A DNA stretch of 64,000 nt, from NCBI RefSeq assembly GCF_039503195.1, contig NZ_JBCJKP010000001.1, forward strand, positions 5,394,001-5,458,000. Reading direction: 5' to 3'. Of this stretch, positions 53,008 to 63,618 are shown piece by piece (position 1 is the first letter of the stretch; each line of letters begins with the position of its first letter). The notes beneath the pieces were generated by a model that had not been told where the DNA came from, did no database searches, and saw nothing but the letters and a program-made list of their open reading frames with translations. This stretch comes from Streptomyces mirabilis. Its GTDB lineage: Bacteria; Actinomycetota; Actinomycetes; Streptomycetales; Streptomycetaceae. A program made the position numbers and the translations under genes.

Positions 53008-54398
53008 ACGCGCCCCGCGCCCGGCCCCTCGGTCAGGACGCCGACGACCTCGACGTGGAGGAGGCCCTGGCCTTGGTCAAGGACCCCCGAGGCACGTCCG
53101 ACCCCCGGCACGGCCACGGCACCCCCGCGGTCCCCGCGCCCACCTCGGAGGGCGAGAGCCGCGCCCACGCCCCCGACGGCGCCAAGGGCAAGGGCGACGG
53201 ACACAGGGCCACTCCCTGGCCCCAGGCCCGTACGACCGCCGAGCGGGCCGCCCGTTCCGTGCCGCGGCGCGCTCCCGTCTCCGTGTCCCTGGACGCGGCC
53301 CTCGGTCTGGTCCTCGCCGCCCCGCTCGCCGCGCTCACCGACCTCCCCTCCTTCGACACCTCCGCGATGGACGGCTATGCGGTGGCCGGACCCGGCCCCT
53401 GGGACCTCCGCGAGGAGCGGGTACTCGCGGGCCACGCGAAGCCGGAGCCGCTCATCGACGGCGAGGCGATGCGGATCGCCACCGGCGCGCGCATCCCGCA
53501 GGACGCCACCGCCGTGCTGCGCAGCGAGCACGGGCGCCTCGACGACAAGGGGCGGCTGCACGCGGCCCGGGAGACCGTGCACGGGCAGGACATCCGGCCG
53601 CGTGGCCAGGAGTGCCGCAGCGGCGACCAGCTCCTGCCGGCCGGCGCCCTGGTCACCCCCGCCGTGCTGGGCCTCGCCGCGGCCGCCGGATACGACACCC
53701 TCACCGTGATTCCCCGCCCTCGCGCCGAAGTCCTCGTCCTCGGTGACGAATTGCTCACCGAGGGGCTCCCCCAGGAGGGCCTGATCCGGGACGCGCTCGG
53801 GCCGATGCTGCCGCCCTGGCTGCGCTCGCTCGGTGCCGAGGTCCTCGCGGTACGCAGGCTGGGCGACGACGCCAAGGCCCTGCACAAGGCGATCACCCGC
53901 TCCGACGCCGACCTGATCGTCACGACCGGGGGCACCGCCTCGGGCCCCGTCGACCACGTCCACCCCACCCTGAGCCGTATCGGCGCCCAACTTCTCGTGG
54001 ACGGCGTCGAGGTCCGCCCGGGTCACCCCATGATCCTGGCCCGCACCAAGGAGAACCAGCACCTCGTCGGTCTGCCCGGCAACCCCCTGGCGGCCGTCTC
54101 CGGCCTGCTGACGCTCGCCGAGCCCCTCCTGCGCGTCCTGGCAGGTCGGTCGGCCCCGGAGCCGTACATGCTGCCTCTCGGGGACGCGGTCCACGGGCAC
54201 CCGTACGACACCCGGCTCATCCCCGTCGTGGTGCGTGCCGACCGGGCCGTGCCCCTGCACTACAACGGTCCGGCCATGCTGCGGGGCATCGCGGCGTCCG
54301 ACGCCCTCGCGGTCGTACCGCCCGGCGGCGCCCTTCCGGGCCAGGAGCTGGAACTCCTGGATTTGCCCTGGGCGTTGGCCGGTATGGGGAATGCCTGA
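53004..54398 (+). CDS. moeA: Molybdopterin molybdotransferase MoeA
   Basis: A 464-residue protein with a non-conserved N-terminal stretch of about 75 residues, then the MoeA core: DLPSFDTSAMDGYAV, RIATGARIPQDATAVLR, a MoCF-like region VTTGGTASGPVDHVHPTL and the LPGNPLAA motif. It inserts molybdate into adenylated molybdopterin. The coupling to the MobA-like gene makes a cofactor operon. Confidence 0.93.
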   Translation: MNAPRARPLGQDADDLDVEEALALVKDPRGTSDPRHGHGTPAVPAPTSEGESRAHAPDGAKGKGDGHRATPWPQARTTAERAARSVPRRAPVSVSLDAALGLVLAAPLAALTDLPSFDTSAMDGYAVAGPGPWDLREERVLAGHAKPEPLIDGEAMRIATGARIPQDATAVLRSEHGRLDDKGRLHAARETVHGQDIRPRGQECRSGDQLLPAGALVTPAVLGLAAAAGYDTLTVIPRPRAEVLVLGDELLTEGLPQEGLIRDALGPMLPPWLRSLGAEVLAVRRLGDDAKALHKAITRSDADLIVTTGGTASGPVDHVHPTLSRIGAQLLVDGVEVRPGHPMILARTKENQHLVGLPGNPLAAVSGLLTLAEPLLRVLAGRSAPEPYMLPLGDAVHGHPYDTRLIPVVVRADRAVPLHYNGPAMLRGIAASDALAVVPPGGALPGQELELLDLPWALAGMGNA

Positions 54399-54440
54399 GA
54401 TGAGTGGGGGCATGAACCGGACGGTGAACCGGATCGGGGA

Positions 54441-55547
54441 GTGTTTCACGTGAAACTGCCGGGCCATGATGCGATCGCCCGCCAAGCGGACGAGCATCTC
54501 GTGACCCACCGGGTGAAACTCCCGAAGAAAGTAGTGGAACGCCCCATCCGTCAGGTCGTCAAACGCCTGGCGATGGCCTTGTTCGTGCTCGCCGCGACCG
54601 CCTTCATCGTCTGGGTCGACCGCGACGGCTACAACGACAACGCGGGTGACGGTGTCGACTTCCTCGACTCCCTCTACTACGCGACCGTCACCCTCTCGAC
54701 CACCGGATACGGCGACATCACCCCGGTCAGCGACGCCGCCCGACTGACCAACATCTTCGTCATCACGCCGCTGCGCGTGCTGTTCCTGATCATCTTGGTC
54801 GGCACCACGCTCGAGGTCCTCACGGAACGCACCCGCGAGGAGTGGCGATTGAACCGCTGGAGGGCGGCTTTGCGCGACCACACCGTCGTTGTCGGGTTCG
54901 GGACCAAGGGGCGGTCGGCGGTGCAGACCGTCTGTGCGACCGGGCTGAAGAAGGAGCAGGTCGTGGTCGTCGACCCCAGTGCCAAGGCGGTCGACGCGGC
55001 GACGGCCGAGGGGTACGCCGGGGTCATAGGGGACGCGACCCGCAGCGATGTGCTGATGCGGGCCGAGGTCCCCAAGGCGCGGCAGATCATCATCGCGACC
55101 CAGCGCGACGACACGGCCGTGCTGGTCACGCTGACCGCACGTCAGCTCAACCGGCAGGCGAAGATCGTCGCCGCGGTGCGTGAGGAGGAGAACGCGCCGC
55201 TGCTCAAGCAGTCCGGTGCCGACGCCGTCATCACCAGCGCCAGCGCGGCCGGGCGGCTCCTCGGCCTCTCCGTGCTCAGCCCCAGCGCCGGCATGGTCAT
55301 GGAAGACCTCATCCAGCAGGGCAGCGGGCTCGACATCGTGGAACGGCCGGTCGTGAAGGCCGAGGTGGGCAAGGGCGTACGCGAGACGGACGATCTGGTG
55401 GTCAGCGTCGTACGGGGGCATCGCGTGCTCGGCTACGACGATCCGGCCATCGGGAAGCTCCAGTTGACCGACCGGCTCATCACCATCGTGCGGGTCACGC
55501 CCGGCACCCGGGTGACCCCGCACGGCCGACCGCTGCCCCAGAACTGA
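54441..55547 (+). CDS. Potassium channel with TrkA-N (RCK) regulatory domain
   Basis: A 368-residue protein with two transmembrane helices (about 43-58 and 102-122), the selectivity filter TTGYGD (87-92), then an RCK/TrkA-N domain with VVVGFGTKGRSAV and a TrkA-C-like end. It forms a nucleotide- or ion-gated K+ channel in the cell membrane. The start is GTG 54441 or GTG 54450; both fall in or next to a parS site, so the first codons (FHVK) are dictated by that site. Confidence 0.9.
   Translation: MFHVKLPGHDAIARQADEHLVTHRVKLPKKVVERPIRQVVKRLAMALFVLAATAFIVWVDRDGYNDNAGDGVDFLDSLYYATVTLSTTGYGDITPVSDAARLTNIFVITPLRVLFLIILVGTTLEVLTERTREEWRLNRWRAALRDHTVVVGFGTKGRSAVQTVCATGLKKEQVVVVDPSAKAVDAATAEGYAGVIGDATRSDVLMRAEVPKARQIIIATQRDDTAVLVTLTARQLNRQAKIVAAVREEENAPLLKQSGADAVITSASAAGRLLGLSVLSPSAGMVMEDLIQQGSGLDIVERPVVKAEVGKGVRETDDLVVSVVRGHRVLGYDDPAIGKLQLTDRLITIVRVTPGTRVTPHGRPLPQN
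54442..54457. other. parS site overlapping the K+ channel start
   Basis: The core GTTTCACGTGAAAC (54443-54456) is an exact Streptomyces parS. The 16-bp frame reads TGTTTCACGTGAAACT, with one outer mismatch to the full palindrome. It lies across the 5' end of the channel gene, so ParB binding could affect its expression. Confidence 0.9.
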
Positions 55548-55720
55548 ATCCCCAGAACTGAATCCCCGGACGCCGGATCCCTTGACTCCCGCAGACACCC
55601 ACCCAGCGCGCGGGGGCCACGCGCCCCCTTTCGTCGTCGTCCGCCGGGCCGAGCGCCGGCAGCGCGCCGCGGACGGTGCCCGCGGGCTTCTCACCGTGGG
55701 ACAGGGGTAGCGTCAGCTTC

Positions 55721-56710
55721 ATGAAGGCAGTGACGATCACCCAGCCCGGCGGCCCCGAAGTCCTCACCTGGACGGATGTGCCGGATCCCGTTCCCGGTGA
55801 CGGGGAAGTTCTCGTCGAAGTAGTGGCCAGCGCCGTCAACCGCGCCGATCTGATGCAACGGCAGGGCTTCTACAACCCGCCGCCCGGCGCCTCCCCGTAC
55901 CCCGGACTCGAATGCTCGGGCCGGATCGTCGAGATCGGCCCCGGAGTCGCCGGATGGGCCGTCGGCGACGAGGTCTGCGCGCTGCTCGCGGGCGGCGGAT
56001 ACGGCGAGAAGGTCGCCGTCCCGGCCGGACAGCTGCTGCCCGTTCCCAAGGGCCTGGACCTCACACGGGCGGCCGCGCTGCCCGAGGTGACCTGCACCGT
56101 CTGGTCCAACGTCTTCATGATCTCCCACCTGCGTCCGGGCGAGACCCTGCTCGTGCACGGCGGCTCCAGCGGCATCGGCACCATGGCGATCCAGCTGGCG
56201 AAGGCCGTCGGTGCGAAGGTCGCCGTCACGGCCGGTACCAAGGAGAAGCTCGACTTCTGCGCCGAGCTCGGCGCGGACATCCTCATCAACTACCGCGAGC
56301 AGGACTTCGTCGAGGAGATCGAGCGGGCCACGGACGGCACGGGCGCCGACGTCATCCTCGACAACATGGGCGCCAAGTACCTCGACCGGAACGTGCGGGC
56401 CCTCGCGGTCAACGGACGGCTCGCGATCATCGGTCTGCAGGGCGGTGCCAAGGGTGAGCTGAACATCGGCGCGCTCCTCACGAAGCGAGCCGCGATCAGC
56501 GCCACCTCGCTGCGCGCGCGCCCGCTCGCCGAGAAGGCGGCGATCGTCTCGGCCGTGCGCGAGCACGTGTGGCCGCTGATCGCCTCCGGCCACGTGCGGC
56601 CGGTCGTCGACCGCGAGCTGGCGATGAGCGAGGCGGCGACGGCCCACCAGGTCCTGGAGGAGAGCGGTCACATCGGCAAGGTCCTCCTCGTGGTCCCCGG
56701 CAAGGACTAG
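55721..56710 (+). CDS. NAD(P)H:quinone oxidoreductase (zeta-crystallin/QOR family)
   Basis: A 329-residue medium-chain dehydrogenase without structural zinc ligands. It has NRADLMQRQGFYNPPPGASPYPGLE (split), the cofactor motif VHGGSSGIGTMAIQLAKA and the late LLTKRAAISATSLRARP of the PIG3/QOR type. It reduces quinones with NADPH. The ATG at 55721 follows GGGGTAG. The 173-base gap upstream shows short direct repeats of CCCCAGAACTGAATCCC only. Confidence 0.9.
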   Translation: MKAVTITQPGGPEVLTWTDVPDPVPGDGEVLVEVVASAVNRADLMQRQGFYNPPPGASPYPGLECSGRIVEIGPGVAGWAVGDEVCALLAGGGYGEKVAVPAGQLLPVPKGLDLTRAAALPEVTCTVWSNVFMISHLRPGETLLVHGGSSGIGTMAIQLAKAVGAKVAVTAGTKEKLDFCAELGADILINYREQDFVEEIERATDGTGADVILDNMGAKYLDRNVRALAVNGRLAIIGLQGGAKGELNIGALLTKRAAISATSLRARPLAEKAAIVSAVREHVWPLIASGHVRPVVDRELAMSEAATAHQVLEESGHIGKVLLVVPGKD

Positions 56711-56779
56711 AAGAGGGCCGGCAAAGGACCAGGAAGGGACCGTCCTCGGGCGGTCCGCTCAGCCGTGTCGGCGACCCGC

Positions 56780-57259
56780 TCAGCCGCGTCGCAGGCGCAG
56801 GGCGAGGAAGGCGAGACCCAGGCCGAGGCCGATGAGGATCAGCCCTCCGCCGAGGGGCAGGATCTTGAGGACCGGTTGGGGGGCGGTCCCCGGGCCGACC
56901 TCGTGGTGCTGGACAGGCACGGCCGCGGGCCGCGACGGCTCGGGGGCGCCGGTCGCCTCCGGACGGTCCGACGCGGCGTCCTCCCCGGCGGGGTCGCGGT
57001 CCGTGTACGTCGGCACGGTGTCCTCGCGGCTCCCGCTCCCGTCCTCGTCCCCGTCCGGGGGCTCCTCGCGTCCCGGACGGGGCCGGCCCTCGCCCGCGAT
57101 GCTCCCCGCCCGGGAGGCGTGGGCGCTCGGAGCGGGATCGGCGGCGTACGACACCGCATACGGGACGGCGCGCGAGACGGCGTACGCGGGGGACACGGCG
57201 CCGGTCGTCAGGACGAGCAGCAGTCCGGTCACACGGAGCGCGGTGAGCCGTGGAGTCAC
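56780..57259 (-). CDS. Putative secreted, membrane-anchored protein
   Basis: A 159-residue protein with an N-terminal signal peptide (LTALRVTGLLLVLTTGAVSPAYA), a disordered Pro/Glu/Asp/Ser-rich middle and a C-terminal transmembrane helix GGGLILIGLGLGLAFLALRLRRG (split) with an Arg tail. The start GTG 57259 has GGGAGGGGG upstream. No enzymatic domain is recognised. It resembles small exported wall-region proteins of Streptomyces. Function unknown. Confidence 0.65.
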   Translation of the reverse strand: MTPRLTALRVTGLLLVLTTGAVSPAYAVSRAVPYAVSYAADPAPSAHASRAGSIAGEGRPRPGREEPPDGDEDGSGSREDTVPTYTDRDPAGEDAASDRPEATGAPEPSRPAAVPVQHHEVGPGTAPQPVLKILPLGGGLILIGLGLGLAFLALRLRRG

Positions 57260-57415
57260 GTGGGTGACCCCCTCCCGGTGAGGAGTCCCATGATCAATGG
57301 GGTAAGCCTCACATGACACCTTCTTCCCGGCATCTCGACGATCACCTGGACGGTGGATCACGCTGCATGGGGGGCACCACCGTGATGGGGTGGAGGTGTG
57401 CGAGAGAATGGCGGC

Positions 57416-57958
57416 ATGGAGATGCCGAGGAACGAAAGGTCGCCGGAGAACCCCCAGATCCTGGTCGTGGGCCAGGACGGGATGGCTCTCGGCGGCACCG
57501 GTGACGAGGACTCCCGCGAGGTCCCGGTGACAGAGATGGTCGAACAGCCCGCCAAGGTCATGCGTATCGGGAGCATGATCAAGCAACTTCTCGAAGAAGT
57601 GCGCGCCGCACCTCTGGACGAGGCGAGCCGGGTCAGGCTCAAGGAGATCCACGCCAGTTCCGTGAAGGAGCTGGAGGACGGCCTGGCGCCCGAACTGGTC
57701 GAGGAGCTGGAGCGGCTCTCGCTGCCCTTCACGCACGACGCGACCCCCAGCGACGCCGAGCTGCGCATCGCGCAGGCCCAGCTGGTGGGCTGGCTCGAGG
57801 GCCTGTTCCACGGGATCCAGACGACCCTGTTCGCCCAGCAGATGGCGGCCAGGGCCCAGCTGGAGCAGATGCGCCGCGCGCTCCCGCCGGGCGTCGGCGG
57901 CCTGGACGGCGACGAGGACCCGCGCGCGGGTGGCCGCTCCGGCGGACCGTACCTGTAG
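57416..57958 (+). CDS. bpa: Bacterial proteasome activator-like protein (Bpa, DUF2587)
   Basis: A 180-residue protein with the central helical DUF2587 core EQPAKVMRIGSMIKQLLEEV and AQAQLVGWLEGLFHGIQTTLFAQQMAA (split). Such proteins form rings that open the 20S proteasome without ATP. A C-terminal GPYL resembles the GQYL motif that docks into proteasome alpha pockets. The start ATG 57416 is preferred; GTG 57398 is too close to GGAGG. Confidence 0.88.
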   Translation: MEMPRNERSPENPQILVVGQDGMALGGTGDEDSREVPVTEMVEQPAKVMRIGSMIKQLLEEVRAAPLDEASRVRLKEIHASSVKELEDGLAPELVEELERLSLPFTHDATPSDAELRIAQAQLVGWLEGLFHGIQTTLFAQQMAARAQLEQMRRALPPGVGGLDGDEDPRAGGRSGGPYL

Positions 57959-57982
57959 CCCCGGGCGACCCCTTCTCACGAA

Positions 57983-58013
57983 ACGGGCCCGGCACGTGAA
58001 GTGCCGGGCCCGT
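57983..58013. terminator. 13-bp stem hairpin between convergent genes
   Basis: Arms 57983-57995 and 58001-58013 pair fully around GTGAA, followed by CTTAT. It ends the bpa transcript and may also serve the convergent kinase gene. Confidence 0.85.
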
Positions 58014-58077
58014 CTTATAGGCGCTTACGCGTGCTATGGGTGCTGGTGAGTGGTACAGGCGCTTACGGGGTGGCGGT

Positions 58078-59718
58078 TCAGGACGGGTTGCCCGAAGAGA
58101 CGCTCAGCTCGATCACCGGCACGTTCTTGGGATCGACGTCCTCGTCCGCGGACGGGAACTGGTCCATGATCGTGTCCTGGCCGTAGGTGTTCTCGTCGAC
58201 GCGCTTGATCTTCATCTGCCAGCCCGCGGCCTGGAAGCAGGACTTCACGGACGTCAGGTTCTTGTACTGGAAGTCCGGGATCTTGATCTTGTTCGGGTCG
58301 TTGTACGACTCCTGCGGAGACGTGCACTTCTCCTTGTCGATCGTCTTCGACGTGTCCGGACCCTTGTGCCCCGCGACCACGGACGCCGAGGGGCTGCTGC
58401 CGCCGCCTCCCTGGTGGGCGCCGCCGCCGTTGTTGTTCAGCGCGAGGGCGGTGATCAGACCGCCGATCGCGACGAGCGCGACCACGATCGAGCCGACGAC
58501 GACCGCCTTGTTGCCCTTGCGGCCACCGGAACCGCCCGAGCCGCCCGGAACGGAGGTCCGGGGCTGGGGCGTGAGGTGGTACGGCGGCGGGGTCGACATG
58601 CCCTGCTGGGGCGCGTACATCGGGGCCCCCGGCGTCGAGTAGCCCCCCTGCTGCGGATACCCGTACGCCTGGGACGGCGCGGGCGGCGGGGTCGGTGCCC
58701 CGTAGGGATGGGGCTGGTACGGCGTCTGTACGGGACCCGGGGCGGGCATCGCCTGGTCGACGGGCGGGAAGACGGCCGAGCCGACGCCCGCGCCGCTCGA
58801 CGTCCTGGCCCCCGGCACGATGCTCGGCGCGGCGGCCTGCAGCGACTGGGACACCCGCAGACACTCGTCGCGCATGGTCTCGGCGCTCGGGAAACGCTCG
58901 TTCGGGTTCTTCTTCAGCGCGCGGGCGATCAGCGCGTCCACCGCCGGGGGCAGCGAGCGGTTGATCGAGGAGGGCGTGACCGGCTCCTCCTGGACATGCG
59001 CGTACGCGATGGCCAGCGGCGAGTCGGCCTCGAACGGCAGCCGCCCGGTGACCAGTTGGAACAGCATGATGCCGACGGAGTAGAGGTCGGACCGGGCGTC
59101 CACGCCCCGGCCGAGCGCCTGCTCCGGGGAGAGGTACTGCGGGGTGCCGACGACCATGCCGGTCTGCGTCATCGAGGTGACGCCGGACTGCATGGCGCGG
59201 GCGATGCCGAAGTCCATGACCTTGACGACGTTGCGCTTCGTCATCATCACGTTGCCCGGCTTGATGTCCCGGTGGACCAGGCCCATCTCGTGGCTGATCT
59301 CCAGGGCCGCCAGCACGTCCGCGGTGATCTTCAGGGCCTTGTCGGCGGGCATGGCGCCGTACTGCGCGATGTCCTGGTCGAGCACGGAGCCGAGCGGGCG
59401 GCCCTCGACGTACTCCATGACGATGTACGGCGTCGTCATGCCGCCCAGTTCGTCCTCGCCGGTGTCGAAGACCGAGACGATGTTCGTGTGCGTGAGTTTG
59501 GCCACCGCCTGGGCCTCGCGGCGGAAGCGCTCGCGGAAGGCCTGCTCGCGGCCGAGCTCGGTGTGCAGTGTCTTGATCGCGACCTGGCGGTCGAGCACCG
59601 AGTCGTAGGCGAGGTGCACCGAGGCCATGCCGCCTTCGCCGAGCAGATCACGCAGCTGGTAGCGGCCGCCGGCGACCGCGCGCCCCGCGTACCGGCCCTG
59701 TGCGCCGTCCTGGCTCAT
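58078..59718 (-). CDS. Membrane Ser/Thr protein kinase with extracellular PASTA-like domain
   Basis: A 546-residue Hanks-type kinase. The catalytic domain (about 18-280) has GEGGMASV, the VAIK Lys, HRDIKPGN and DFGIA. A Pro/Gln/Gly/Tyr-rich linker follows, then one transmembrane helix (about 415-437), and a single C-terminal PASTA-like domain (KIPDFQYKNLTSVKSCFQAAG). It probably senses envelope signals. It is divergent from a second kinase at 60155. Confidence 0.93.
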   Translation of the reverse strand: MSQDGAQGRYAGRAVAGGRYQLRDLLGEGGMASVHLAYDSVLDRQVAIKTLHTELGREQAFRERFRREAQAVAKLTHTNIVSVFDTGEDELGGMTTPYIVMEYVEGRPLGSVLDQDIAQYGAMPADKALKITADVLAALEISHEMGLVHRDIKPGNVMMTKRNVVKVMDFGIARAMQSGVTSMTQTGMVVGTPQYLSPEQALGRGVDARSDLYSVGIMLFQLVTGRLPFEADSPLAIAYAHVQEEPVTPSSINRSLPPAVDALIARALKKNPNERFPSAETMRDECLRVSQSLQAAAPSIVPGARTSSGAGVGSAVFPPVDQAMPAPGPVQTPYQPHPYGAPTPPPAPSQAYGYPQQGGYSTPGAPMYAPQQGMSTPPPYHLTPQPRTSVPGGSGGSGGRKGNKAVVVGSIVVALVAIGGLITALALNNNGGGAHQGGGGSSPSASVVAGHKGPDTSKTIDKEKCTSPQESYNDPNKIKIPDFQYKNLTSVKSCFQAAGWQMKIKRVDENTYGQDTIMDQFPSADEDVDPKNVPVIELSVSSGNPS

Positions 59719-60154
59719 GTTCTGCGTCCCCCATTGGCGCGGATTTGTTCTGCCTGTGCTGCGAGCTGTCCTGCACGCGCTCCGCGCGGTCGTGCGGTGA
59801 TCCGCGCGGCGAACTGCGCTGTGATCCGTACCGAGTCCGTTCGAGTCCGTGCTGTGATCGATCTGTGTCTCAGTGATCGATTGGCTGATTCCCGGCCAAG
59901 TCTGCCGTAGGGCACTGACACGTCAAGCGCGGTGCCCGTTCCGTGACCGTCTGCGAAAGAAGCGTCGCGGAAGCGTTACAGGTGCCGTACGGGCGGTACA
60001 CAGAATTTGCACGCCGGGACCCTGGACGGGTTTCATGGCCGGTCCATCTCACTTCCATCTCGGGCCGGAGCCTTGCGCGAAGCCTGTAGCGTGGCCCGAC
60101 GGAGACCGTAACAACCACCGCGCAGACCGCGGGCAGAAACGACGGCGAGGACTG
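59719..60154. promoter_or_regulatory. Divergent promoter region between two Ser/Thr kinase genes
   Basis: A 436-base non-coding stretch with several short TGATC/CGTG repeats near 59770-59885 and AT-richer segments. No protein-like reading with codon bias is seen. It must contain both kinase promoters; no operator is recognised. Confidence 0.5.
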
Positions 60155-61723
<1,569 letters not shown>

Positions 61724-61855
61724 ACGACACCGACGGAAACGTCCTCCACGCGCGCGTGAAGCCCGAAACGGGCGCCACGCGCGCGTGGTGTTTCCTGCCC
61801 CCGGTCGCGGTGTTCGCGCCCCGGCCGCTGCGTCTCCCCCGACCGATGTCGGCGA

Positions 61856-62965
61856 TCAGCCCGCGAACGCCTCGCACACCGTGTCGTACTCCCTCGTCCA
61901 CCACACCGCCAGCGCCGAGGCCGCCGGGAACTGGGGATCGGCGCGGGTGTCGCCGCGCTCGTAGTGCCAGCGCAGCATCCAGAAGTCGTTGAGACGTTCC
62001 CACCACACCCGGTGCACCGCGGCGGCCAGCTCGGCGGGGCCGGCGCCCGCAGTACGTCGGTACGCGCGCGCGTAGGCCCGCACCTTGGCCAGGTCCAGCG
62101 CGCCGACGGGACGTACGAAGAAGATCACCGCGGCGCGTACGGCCTCCTCGGCGCGGGGATGGACGCCCAGCCGGTCCCAGTCGACGATCGCGGCCGGTTC
62201 GCCGTCGCGGTAGAGCAGGTTGAAGGGGTGGAAGTCGCCGTGCACCCAGCCCACCGAGCCGCCCTGCGGGGGCCGTCGGTCGGCATGCCGCTCCAGAAGG
62301 GCGCGCCGCTCCAGGAGCCGGTGCCGGGCCAGCTCGTCGAAGGCGTCGTGCGGGCGGTGGCGGCGTACCCGGGCGAGCAGGCGGTCGATGAGTGCGAAGG
62401 TGTCCGCGGGGTCGGCCCCCCGGGCCGGATCCACCCCTTCCGCCGCCGCTGAGCCGCCCGCGCCGGCCCTCGCCGAGCCTTCCGTCGCCCCGGTGGCGTC
62501 GGTCGGTCTCGCCGGGGTGCGGCCCTGCGTCGGCATCACCCGCTCCAGGCTCGCGTGGACGACGCCCAGGAGCGCCCCCAGCCGTGCGCACTGCTGCGTG
62601 GTGAGCTGGCCGCCGTGCCGGTGCCGGCCGTCGATCCAGGGGTGCAGCGCGTACGCGTGGCCCCCGATGACGGCGACGGTGCGCCCGTCGGTGCCGGTCA
62701 GCGGCGGGGCGACGGGGACACCGAGGTCCGCGAGACGCTGGGTCGCCCGGTGCTGGCGGGCGATCGCGGCCGGGTCGGCGGTCTCGGGGTCGAAATGGTG
62801 CTTGAGGAAGTAGCGGCCGCGGGTGGTGCGCAGCCGGTAGCCGCGGTTGAGCAGCCCCTGTTCGACGGGGTCGCAGGTCAGCGCGGACCCGGCGGCGTAC
62901 TGGCGGAGGAGGGCGCCCAGAGGGGGCGCGTGAGACACCGGGGGTGGTGCGGATAAGCGCGGCAC
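61856..62965 (-). CDS. APH-fold phosphotransferase (aminoglycoside/choline kinase-like)
   Basis: A 369-residue protein with the APH catalytic loop VHGDFHPFNLLY and metal-binding IVDWDRLG. An Ala/Gly/Thr-rich insertion is present at about 145-190. The substrate is unknown; homoserine- or spectinomycin-kinase-like annotations are common but unproven. It is a typical core gene here, not obviously a resistance gene. Confidence 0.85.
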   Translation of the reverse strand: MPRLSAPPPVSHAPPLGALLRQYAAGSALTCDPVEQGLLNRGYRLRTTRGRYFLKHHFDPETADPAAIARQHRATQRLADLGVPVAPPLTGTDGRTVAVIGGHAYALHPWIDGRHRHGGQLTTQQCARLGALLGVVHASLERVMPTQGRTPARPTDATGATEGSARAGAGGSAAAEGVDPARGADPADTFALIDRLLARVRRHRPHDAFDELARHRLLERRALLERHADRRPPQGGSVGWVHGDFHPFNLLYRDGEPAAIVDWDRLGVHPRAEEAVRAAVIFFVRPVGALDLAKVRAYARAYRRTAGAGPAELAAAVHRVWWERLNDFWMLRWHYERGDTRADPQFPAASALAVWWTREYDTVCEAFAG

Positions 62966-63041
62966 GCGCCAGATGCTAGGGCACGAGCCGGGCCCCTGAC
63001 CTCGCGTTTGTCACAGACAGTCATCTTTGATCACGAGGCAG

Positions 63042-63464
63042 TCACAGGGTGCGCCGGAACTGGCGTTCCATGGCATCGTCCGCGGAATGGACGGTGGAGA
63101 ACTGGGGCTCGATGCTCAGATGGACCGGGTCGAAGGGCTCGCCGTCCATGAACCGTGGCGCGGGTCCGAACAACGCGCGGTGGGACGCGGTCGGCTCCAC
63201 GGCCTCGCACCGGCCCACGATCTGTACGGACCAGACGCTCTCGCCGGGTCCTGCCGAAGCCAGGTTGTCGGTGCCGTAGGCGACGACGCTCCCGAGGCAG
63301 GCCCGGTGGTAGCCGCAGCCTCGGTGCAGGCGCAACAGGACGCGGCCGTCCACCACGGCGTGGCGGGCGAGGGCGAGGAAGGGCATGGCGCGCAGGCTGG
63401 CGGCCAACCGGCCGTGGTCGGTACGGCCGAGGAGTTCCACGGCGAGCTCTTCGTCGTTGGGCAT
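63042..63464 (-). CDS. PPOX-type FMN-binding split-barrel protein
   Basis: A 140-residue protein starting ATG 63464 (MPNDEELAVELLGRTDHGRL) with the split-barrel pattern LRAMPFLALARHAVVDGRVLLRLHRG (split) near the N-terminus and a region SVQIVGRCEAV. An open frame upstream to 63572 lacks typical sequence. It probably binds a flavin or F420. Function unknown. Confidence 0.75.
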   Translation of the reverse strand: MPNDEELAVELLGRTDHGRLAASLRAMPFLALARHAVVDGRVLLRLHRGCGYHRACLGSVVAYGTDNLASAGPGESVWSVQIVGRCEAVEPTASHRALFGPAPRFMDGEPFDPVHLSIEPQFSTVHSADDAMERQFRRTL

Positions 63465-63618
63465 GCCCCCAATTTCCGACACCTTGAAGGTCCCGGAAAA
63501 GAGGCACCCGCCCCTTGGAGAGGGGGCCAAAGGTCCCGAAATGCGAGGAGGGAAGTATCGGCGGGGCCCCACTGACTGACCCGTGTTCTTCGGCGCCGCA
63601 CACTCAGTGGTGCCGCAC

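Noticed and set aside
52542..55694. Minus-strand open frame of over 1000 codons opposite moeA and the K+ channel
   Set aside because: Same shadow effect; the plus-strand genes have clear motifs and coupled starts.
57983..58013. CACGTGAA motif as a third parS site
   Set aside because: It lacks the TTTC arm and is part of a terminator stem-loop.
61856..62965. APH-fold protein as an antibiotic resistance gene of the cluster
   Set aside because: It is 26 kb from the cluster edge among core genes, and no aminoglycoside pathway is present.
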